64,000 nt of DNA. Origin: Flavobacteriaceae bacterium (GTDB lineage Bacteria > Bacteroidota > Bacteroidia > Flavobacteriales > Flavobacteriaceae). The stretch lies in contig JANSXN010000002.1 in the NCBI GenBank assembly GCA_024742935.1, positions 30,112-94,111 of the forward strand. Direction: 5' to 3'. Below the pieces are notes generated by a model. The model was not told the DNA's origin. It saw nothing but the letters and a program-made list of their open reading frames with translations, and ran no database searches. Position 1 is the stretch's first letter, and each line of letters begins with the position of its first letter. The position numbers and the translations under genes are program-made. This document shows, one piece after another, positions 63,757 through 64,000 of the stretch.

Positions 63757-64000
63757 TTAAAAATCAAAAATCAAGTCAGAATCGTCTATATTTTCAAAGG
63801 TATTAGTATCTACTTCAACCTTAATTAAAGTTCCTGAAAATGAGAATCCTGTGTCTCCTATTTCATAATTTTCACCGGCTCTTTTTATTAATATCCCGCT
63901 GTTGGAAACAATCATTAAGGTTCCATTGGATGACTCTGTAAGTTCAAGAATATTATTTAACCCAAACCCTCTGTTTTGTGGAGTGGATTTAACTGAAAAC
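63757..64000 (-). CDS. GHKL (HATPase_c) ATP-binding protein, 5' part outside window
   Basis: Only the last 81 codons are visible. They begin FSVKSTPQNRGFGLNNI, in which STPQNRGFGL is the ATP-lid and G2 box of histidine-kinase-like ATPases, then beta strands (GTLMIVSNSGILIKRAGENY) and an acidic C-terminus (ENIDDSDLIFDF). It sits 84 bases upstream of the STAS-like gene on the same strand; together they look like a kinase/antagonist switch pair. What it senses or controls lies outside the window. Confidence 0.75.
   Translation of the reverse strand, partial: FSVKSTPQNRGFGLNNILELTESSNGTLMIVSNSGILIKRAGENYEIGDTGFSFSGTLIKVEVDTNTFENIDDSDLIFDF

Overview
The window is chromosomal DNA from a member of the Bacteroidota, most likely family Flavobacteriaceae. 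Evidence: the type IX secretion/gliding cluster gldKLMN, GLPGLI, DUF5686 and TonB-dependent receptor proteins, an AT-rich background, almost no Shine-Dalgarno sites, and several promoters of the Bacteroidota form TTG-N17-23-TAnnTTTG. No rRNA, tRNA, CRISPR array or insertion sequence was recognised.

Layout. 1-3 kb: edge of a BspA-like lipoprotein gene, a small lipoprotein/membrane-protein pair, and a LexA-like (XRE + S24) regulator between two small lipoproteins of similar build, with a perfect inverted repeat in front of the regulator. 3-9 kb: envelope and sugar genes (waaA, a DegT-type aminotransferase, galE), a secreted amidohydrolase and fabD, the last preceded by fifteen copies of a 7-base repeat. 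9-18 kb: a long minus-strand run, etfB-etfA-bifunctional nuclease-nucleoside transporter-thyA-TonB-like gene-interrupted TonB-like gene-membrane-fused DHFR-fructosamine kinase, which joins thymidylate/folate metabolism with nucleoside uptake. 18-33 kb: pdhB, a DUF5686 outer-membrane protein, soluble and membrane pyrophosphatases side by side, a deoxynucleoside kinase, a GLPGLI/TonB-dependent receptor pair, metK, a PagL-like deacylase and a DUF2807 lipoprotein. 33-40 kb: minus-strand housekeeping and envelope cluster miaB - sigma-54 activator - lptE - TPR protein - secG - groES - groEL. 40-49 kb: topA, an arginase-fold protein lacking its metal ligands, then gldK, gldL, gldM, gldN, the core and motor of type IX secretion and gliding. 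49-58.4 kb: FAD oxidoreductase, DUF983 protein, ABC-F ATPase, an RND efflux operon (adaptor, pump, TolC) and a small CPXCG protein.

58.4-64 kb looks like an accessory region. A 983-base stretch without a convincing gene is full of nested inverted repeats and CAACCG words. It leads into a single-polypeptide restriction-modification enzyme whose specificity half differs in base composition, a tightly coupled gene for an unrecognised protein with one membrane segment, and, on the other strand, a STAS-like (DUF4325) gene downstream of a GHKL ATPase gene cut by the window edge. This is the best candidate for an uncharacterised defence or switch module, but its function is inference.

The most unexpected pattern is not a gene. 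A dispersed GC-rich palindrome (TAAYGAG, then ATTCCCGC-N4-GCGGGAAT) lies in the same orientation 6-7 bases upstream of the preferred start codons of galE, thyA, the sigma-54 activator and topA. An unrelated palindrome lies 8 bases before the fructosamine kinase start. The elements may act as 5'-leader hairpins or mark a repeat that inserts next to start codons. A second regulatory pattern is a sigma-54-like TGGCATAA-N2-TCTG sequence upstream of both groES and etfB, with a sigma-54 activator encoded close to groES.
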